A stretch of DNA of 34,460 bases from Methanobacteriota archaeon. Its GTDB lineage: Archaea > Thermoplasmatota > Poseidoniia > Poseidoniales > Poseidoniaceae. The position numbers were made by a program, and so were the translations under genes. Below are positions 30,464 through 34,460 of this stretch, piece by piece. Location: positions 57,765 through 92,224 of the forward strand of contig NZRR01000056.1 in the NCBI GenBank assembly GCA_002696315.1, given 5' to 3'. The notes beneath the pieces were generated by a model, which did not search any database, was not told the origin of the DNA, and saw only the letters and a program-made list of their open reading frames with translations. How positions within the stretch are numbered: the stretch's first letter is position 1; every line of letters begins with the position of its first letter.

Positions 30464-30482
30464 CAAATTAATTTAATATTTC
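30464..30482 (-). promoter_or_regulatory. TATA-like promoter of the thi operon
   Basis: On minus, AAATATTAAATTAATTT lies between the stop of the P5C dehydrogenase gene and the riboswitch. Its centre is about 25-27 nt before the first aptamer base, so transcription would begin right at the riboswitch. This supports thiBPQ being an independent unit and not a read-through from the upstream gene. Confidence 0.5.
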
Positions 30483-30490
30483 TAATTTAA

Positions 30491-32107
30491 TTAATCCATA
30501 AATGAATATGTCCATTTTTGTGGTATTTCTATAGCTCTTTTTACCGAACGCGGCGAAATCCAACGAAGTAAATTAAGAGGCCCTCCTGCTTTATCATTAG
30601 TTCCTGATGCTCTAGCACCTCCAAACGGTTGTTGGGCAACAGCAGCACCAGTTGGCTTATCGTTGATGTAGAAATTACCAGCTGTAAATCTTAGTGCATT
30701 AAATGCGGTTTGAATATCCTCTTCATTATTTGCGAATATAGAACCAGTTAATGCATAGGGTGATGATTTATCACATAATTTCAAAATATTTTGAAATTTA
30801 TCATCATCATAAATATAAATTGTTAAAACAGGACCGAATATTTCCTCGACCATAGTTTCTGATTTAGGGTCGGATGAAAGTATGATTGTTGGTTCAATAA
30901 ACCAGCCCTTGCTATCATCACAGTTCCCTCCGATGATAATTTCACAATTTGGATTATCTCGAGCTCTTTCAATATATCCTTTAATTTTGTTAAATGCTCT
31001 TTGATCAATTACTGCAGTCATGAAATTTGAAAAATCTTTAGCATCACCTATTTTAATTTTTGAAATCTCAGAACATAACTCTTCCGAGATAGAATTCCAT
31101 ACGCTTGTTGGAATATATGATCTACTTGCAGCTGAACATTTTTGACCTTGATATTCAAATGCTCCTCTAATTAATGCAACAATTAATCCTTTTTCATCAC
31201 AATTTGGATGGGCAACAATAAAATCTTTCCCGCCGGTTTCACCAACAATTCTTGGATATCCCTTTAGATTAGGTAATTCTTCAGCAATTCTTTGCCATAA
31301 ACCTTGAAATACTGAAGTTGAGCCTGTAAAGTGAACTCCCGCAAAGTCTGGATTCGAAAGAGCGATATCCGTAATTTCTGCTCCAGAACCTGGTACAAAA
31401 TTTATCACCCCAGCAGGTAATCCTGCTTCCATCATTAATTGCATAAGTAAGTAATTTGAGTAATATGAATTTCTACTTGGTTTCCATACTGCAGTACAAC
31501 CAACTAATGCAGGAGCACTAGGGAGGTTTGCAGCAATACTTGAGAAATTGAAAGGAGTGATGGCTAGAATAAAGCCTTCTAAAGGTCTTATTTCAGTTGT
31601 ATTTTCAACTCCTTTTGGTGAGACCAATGGTTGTAAATAATCATGGAAACCTCTGGCATAGTGGGAATTAAACCTCCAAAAGTCAATTAATTCGCATGCA
31701 GAATCAATTTCTGCTTGAAAACATGTTTTACTTTGGTTTAACATAGTTGCAGCATTGATTTTCATTCTCCATTCACCGGAAAGCATATCAGCACATTTTT
31801 CAAAAATAGCACATCTTGCTTCAAGTCCAATATTTATCCATTCTTCTTGAGCATCTACAGCAGCTATACATGCAGCTTCCATTTCTGCCTTCCCTGCTAG
31901 ATGTACATTTGCTAGAATATGTCCATGGTTATGAGGGACTACTTGAGTTACAGTATTGCCTGTGAAAATTTCTTGACCATTAATTATGCAAGGAATCTCA
32001 ATTATAGAATTCATTTGATTATCCAATTCTGTTTGTAATTCTTCTCTTTCTGGTGATCCAGGTGCGTATCCTAAAACAGGTTCGTTTGCGGGATGTTCAG
32101 ATGACAT
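30491..32107 (-). CDS. 1-pyrroline-5-carboxylate dehydrogenase
   Basis: This 538-residue aldehyde dehydrogenase of the ALDH4/P5CDH branch oxidises glutamate semialdehyde to glutamate with NAD, the last step of proline (and ornithine) breakdown. Key sites are ITPFNFSSIAANLP (about 183-196, cofactor loop) and HFTGSTSVFQGLW. The general base is Glu290 in VGETGGKDF, the catalytic Cys324 is in YQGQKCSAASRSY, and EEIFGPVLTIYIY and NDKPTGAAVAQQPFGGARASGTNDK lie near the C-terminus. The extended N-terminus and this last motif are typical of P5CDH over other ALDHs. No proline dehydrogenase gene is visible here. It is divergent from the SDR gene and its stop lies 40 nt from the thi riboswitch. Confidence 0.92.
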   Translation of the reverse strand: MSSEHPANEPVLGYAPGSPEREELQTELDNQMNSIIEIPCIINGQEIFTGNTVTQVVPHNHGHILANVHLAGKAEMEAACIAAVDAQEEWINIGLEARCAIFEKCADMLSGEWRMKINAATMLNQSKTCFQAEIDSACELIDFWRFNSHYARGFHDYLQPLVSPKGVENTTEIRPLEGFILAITPFNFSSIAANLPSAPALVGCTAVWKPSRNSYYSNYLLMQLMMEAGLPAGVINFVPGSGAEITDIALSNPDFAGVHFTGSTSVFQGLWQRIAEELPNLKGYPRIVGETGGKDFIVAHPNCDEKGLIVALIRGAFEYQGQKCSAASRSYIPTSVWNSISEELCSEISKIKIGDAKDFSNFMTAVIDQRAFNKIKGYIERARDNPNCEIIIGGNCDDSKGWFIEPTIILSSDPKSETMVEEIFGPVLTIYIYDDDKFQNILKLCDKSSPYALTGSIFANNEEDIQTAFNALRFTAGNFYINDKPTGAAVAQQPFGGARASGTNDKAGGPLNLLRWISPRSVKRAIEIPQKWTYSFMD

Positions 32108-32184
32108 AATGGTTGCTTATTCGATACATCCTTTGATTGTTACGTGCCACATTATTGAAGAAGTAGATGCATTTAGTACTATTT

Positions 32185-32862
32185 ATGCCAATAGCGGTAG
32201 TTACAGGAGCTAATAGAGGAATAGGTGCTGAATGGGTTAACCAGCTTTTAGAAAAGGGTTGGACCGTTTATGCAGGATACAGGAAAAATTTAGATAAATT
32301 AGAACATGTTTCAGAATCTAACTTATTTATTCATCAGTTAGACGTTCAATCTAATCAATCAGTAGTTAATTTTTGTAATCAAGTAGAAGGACCTATAGAT
32401 TTGTTAGTAAATAACGCTGGAGTAGGGGATGGAAGATGGCAAAAATTAGAGGATATTGATGATAAATGGTCTTTGGATGTATTGGATATAAATGCAATCG
32501 GGCCAGTAAGAATGGTTCAAGCTTTATACGGAAAAATGTCTCATGATAAACTTACTAAAGTTGCAATGATTAGTAGTTTAATGGGTTCGATAGATGATTG
32601 TAAATCTGGACGTTCATATGCTTACAGGGCTTCAAAATCTGCTCTAAATATGTTTACAATGGCTATGAAAAATGAAGCTAAAGAGAATAATATTACATTT
32701 GCAATACTTCACCCAGGTTGGGTAAAAACGGATATGGGTGGATCTTTGGCTCCAGTAACTATGTCTGAAAGTGTTGATGGAATGATGAAGGTTTTAGAAT
32801 CCCAAACCTTAGAAAATTCTGGACGTTTTATTCAATTTGACGGTGAAAAATTACCTTGGTAA
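32185..32862 (+). CDS. Short-chain dehydrogenase/reductase (SDR)
   Basis: From the ATG at 32185 this is a 225-residue classical SDR. The NAD(P)-binding TGANRGIG lies at the usual distance from the start, the cofactor-stabilising LVNNAGVGD is in the middle, and the active site has Ser in MISSLMGSIDD plus Y-x-x-x-K in YAYRASKSALN. HPGWVKTDMGG follows. An ATG at 32167 would add six residues and no SD favours it, so the shorter form is chosen from family length. The pattern resembles carbonyl-reductase/sniffer-like SDRs. The substrate is unknown. A hairpin and T-run follow the gene. Confidence 0.87.
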   Translation: MPIAVVTGANRGIGAEWVNQLLEKGWTVYAGYRKNLDKLEHVSESNLFIHQLDVQSNQSVVNFCNQVEGPIDLLVNNAGVGDGRWQKLEDIDDKWSLDVLDINAIGPVRMVQALYGKMSHDKLTKVAMISSLMGSIDDCKSGRSYAYRASKSALNMFTMAMKNEAKENNITFAILHPGWVKTDMGGSLAPVTMSESVDGMMKVLESQTLENSGRFIQFDGEKLPW

Positions 32863-32921
32863 AATTAAGTGATATTTTACACGAGTTTAAATGCTACCTT
32901 GATTTCATAATATTAGTTCCT

Positions 32922-32976
32922 TGTTGGGGGGTAGGATTTAGTCACCCGTTTTTTCTTGTATTGTCGCCCCCCAACA
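32922..32976. repeat. Perfect 10-bp inverted repeat between convergent genes
   Basis: TGTTGGGGGG (32922-32931) pairs exactly with CCCCCCAACA (32967-32976) around a 35-nt loop. It stands out as a G+C-rich block in A+T-rich sequence between the SDR gene and the convergent esterase gene. It may be a two-way transcript end structure. Confidence 0.7.
32929..32954 (+). terminator. Hairpin with T-run after the SDR gene
   Basis: GGGT (32929-32932) can pair with ACCC (32944-32947), and six T residues (32949-32954) follow one base later. T-runs are the known archaeal termination signal. The short hairpin uses some of the same G residues as the larger inverted repeat, so the two folds exclude each other. 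Confidence 0.45.
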
Positions 32977-32984
32977 CCCAAAAT

Positions 32985-34028
32985 TCAGTTAGTTATACTT
33001 TCATTTTTAGAATATCGACTAACAAAATCCCAAATAATTTGATGTGTATCAAAAGTTCCTTGAGTTCCCCAACAACTCCATACAAAATTGTATGATATAT
33101 CGTCACAGATGTCGTTTACATACAGATTATGTCCTCCTGCAAATGAAGTGAATAATGCCACCTCAGTATTATTTCCACAAGAAGTAAAACGCTGAATACT
33201 GTATACTGCATTTGGTTCATTAGAATCAATAATTGGTCCATCACAGTTGTTGAATGCTGCCCAATCATATAGATTCTCTACTGCTCCATTTTGTATTGCC
33301 TCTATGGTTCGAGCATCTTCTTCAAAAAATGTAAGACGTCCAGAATTCGTATATTGGGCAATTTCATCTAGTACACCGTGCATTTCCATAATGGGAATTG
33401 GAGAATATTGGGAATCATCAGTGAATCCGAGATAGCCAGAAGTGCATGCAACTGCGGCAATCAAATGACTAGCCTCCAAGGCCATTCTTTGAGACATTTG
33501 ACATCCATTTGACCAACCTGTGAAGTATATTCGATTTTCATCCACGGGATATTCTTCGGTAATATTGTTGATCAATTTGATTAGGAATCCTGAATCATTG
33601 ATATCTAGTGCCTTTGCATCTCCACAGCAAACTCCTGAATTCCATGATTCTTCATTTTCTCCAAATGCTCCACTATTTGGAATTGCTAGTCCTTCAGGAT
33701 GAACTACTATTGCACCAACATCATCAGCTAACGAGGTGATACTCGTGTAGTTCCTCATTTCAAAAGATGACGCCGCCCATCCATGAAGTTCGAAAATTAC
33801 AGGTGATTTCGATGATAAATTTATATTTTCAGGGAAATATGTAAGCCAACATCTATCCCATCCTTCAAACTCCATACATTCGTATTTATCTGGATCAGGT
33901 ACTATTAATTCATCAATAATCAAATTTTCATTATCAACTTCTTCTGAAATTACTTCTTTTCCTATACATCCAGAGATACTGGCAGAAATGAAGAGAAACG
34001 CAACTAATAGTATTTTCACATCTCTCAT
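32985..34028 (-). CDS. Secreted lipoprotein esterase, PHB-depolymerase/feruloyl-esterase type
   Basis: This 347-residue alpha/beta hydrolase is exported by a signal ending in the lipobox SISGC (Cys21). The fold is shown by VIFELHGWAASS (oxyanion region, about 77-88), IVVHPEGL and SWNSGVCCGDA. The nucleophile elbow GWSNGCQMS has Ser173. Asp221 is in MHGVLDEI and His300 in FAGGHNLY. The pattern is that of the LpqC/PHB-depolymerase family, which includes feruloyl and other polyester or carbohydrate esterases. The cluster of Cys residues suggests disulfides in the extracellular protein. It is convergent to the SDR gene and probably a single unit. The substrate cannot be told from the sequence. 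It fits a lifestyle of polymer degradation. Confidence 0.87.
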   Translation of the reverse strand: MRDVKILLVAFLFISASISGCIGKEVISEEVDNENLIIDELIVPDPDKYECMEFEGWDRCWLTYFPENINLSSKSPVIFELHGWAASSFEMRNYTSITSLADDVGAIVVHPEGLAIPNSGAFGENEESWNSGVCCGDAKALDINDSGFLIKLINNITEEYPVDENRIYFTGWSNGCQMSQRMALEASHLIAAVACTSGYLGFTDDSQYSPIPIMEMHGVLDEIAQYTNSGRLTFFEEDARTIEAIQNGAVENLYDWAAFNNCDGPIIDSNEPNAVYSIQRFTSCGNNTEVALFTSFAGGHNLYVNDICDDISYNFVWSCWGTQGTFDTHQIIWDFVSRYSKNESITN

Positions 34029-34154
34029 AACATAGGCTAGAATTTAAAGTAGAAAAATATCATCTATTACTGTTGGATATTTTATTTATTAAAACATGGC
34101 TAAACTATACTGATTACAGAAAGATGCTCGATCCAGGGTGCTAACACTTTTCCA

Positions 34155-34448
34155 TCATTCTAAAATTAGATTTATTTCCATAATCTGTTTGTCATGTCCC
34201 CAATTCATTTTTCCGGGTTCTTCAAATTTGAAATATTTAGTTGTAAAGTATTCACCCCAGTAAGGATGTAATTCATCAAATAGAATTACTATCTTTGTTG
34301 AGTAAAAGATTCTATCATGCAGGAAGCATGATGCATTATAACCATCAATATTTACTTTTATTGTTTTTAATTCTTCATTACCTACTACCACAGGTATCAT
34401 TTCTTCAGTCATTCTTATATTTTCAGATTTATTATTTCTTTTTTTCAT
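34155..34448 (-). CDS. Small protein of unknown function
   Basis: I do not recognise this 97-residue protein. It has a clear GGAGGA SD before its ATG (about 6 nt), so it is likely translated. The N-terminus is basic (KKRNNKSENIRM), and the rest alternates hydrophobic and polar residues in a beta-like pattern, with GYNASCFLHDRIFYSTK in the middle. It has no membrane segment and a single Cys. The SD suggests an internal position in an operon whose upstream genes lie beyond the window edge. The following 126 bp to the esterase gene hold no recognisable signal other than A+T-rich sequence. Confidence 0.6.
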   Translation of the reverse strand: MKKRNNKSENIRMTEEMIPVVVGNEELKTIKVNIDGYNASCFLHDRIFYSTKIVILFDELHPYWGEYFTTKYFKFEEPGKMNWGHDKQIMEINLILE

Positions 34449-34460
34449 AATTTTTCCTCC

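Noticed and set aside
32856-33095. 79-codon plus-strand frame after the SDR gene
   Set aside because: It overlaps the SDR stop, runs through the inverted repeat and into the antisense of the esterase gene, and the translation looks random.

Overview
The window is an A+T-rich, tightly packed archaeal chromosome segment. The informational genes are archaeal: RPA with its RPA-associated partner, a Hel308 helicase, the KEOPS subunit Cgi121, and an archaeal pilus-type T2SSF gene. They sit beside a bacterial-type DNA gyrase (gyrB-gyrA), very large PKD-repeat surface proteins and amino-acid catabolism genes. TATA boxes lie about 25-27 nt before start codons (leaderless style), while internal operon genes carry Shine-Dalgarno (SD) sequences. 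Together this fits a planktonic marine Thermoplasmatota archaeon, most likely Marine Group II (Poseidoniales) or a close relative. That assignment is inferred from gene content, not from a marker search.

Layout. (1) 1-6436, all on minus: hel308 -> cgi121 -> RPA -> RPA-associated protein -> a 118-codon unknown -> start of a T2SSF pilus gene cut by the window edge. This is a genome-maintenance block. (2) 6543-9723: a membrane-anchored TerB-like protein (+), then a hotdog thioesterase and a SprT-like zinc protease (minus operon), then an AstE/AspA-type zinc deacylase (+). (3) 9720-15733, minus: gyrB -> gyrA -> a 2-isopropylmalate-synthase-like enzyme, with a type I 3-dehydroquinate dehydratase (aroD) divergent from gyrB. 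(4) 16718-25324: surface and secretion block. A 1.4-kilo-residue secreted HExxH/PKD protein and an overlapping single-pass partner (minus) share a small divergent promoter region with a membrane-tethered glutaminyl cyclase, a three-TM protein with an extracellular beta domain, and a thymidylate-kinase fusion (plus). (5) 25282-26967: a DUF2085-type membrane protein and a membrane-anchored Smr-domain protein, divergent. (6) 26955-30482, minus: a thiamine ABC importer operon (thiB-thiP-thiQ) preceded by a TPP riboswitch with its own TATA-like promoter. (7) 30491-34448: proline/glutamate catabolic P5C dehydrogenase, an SDR oxidoreductase, a lipoprotein esterase of the PHB-depolymerase/feruloyl-esterase type, and an orphan small protein.

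Taken together, the genes suggest a heterotroph that degrades protein or polymers outside the cell and scavenges thiamine under riboswitch control. No mobile element, CRISPR array, rRNA or tRNA was seen. No stretch over 300 bases lacks a gene.

The points most worth a second look are: the TPP riboswitch, whose 3' end contains the thiB ribosome-binding site; the thymidylate-kinase-like fusion with an altered P-loop; the membrane-bound Smr protein; the surface protease and its overlapping partner; RPA without its zinc-finger cysteines; and GyrA with Gln at the quinolone-contact position.
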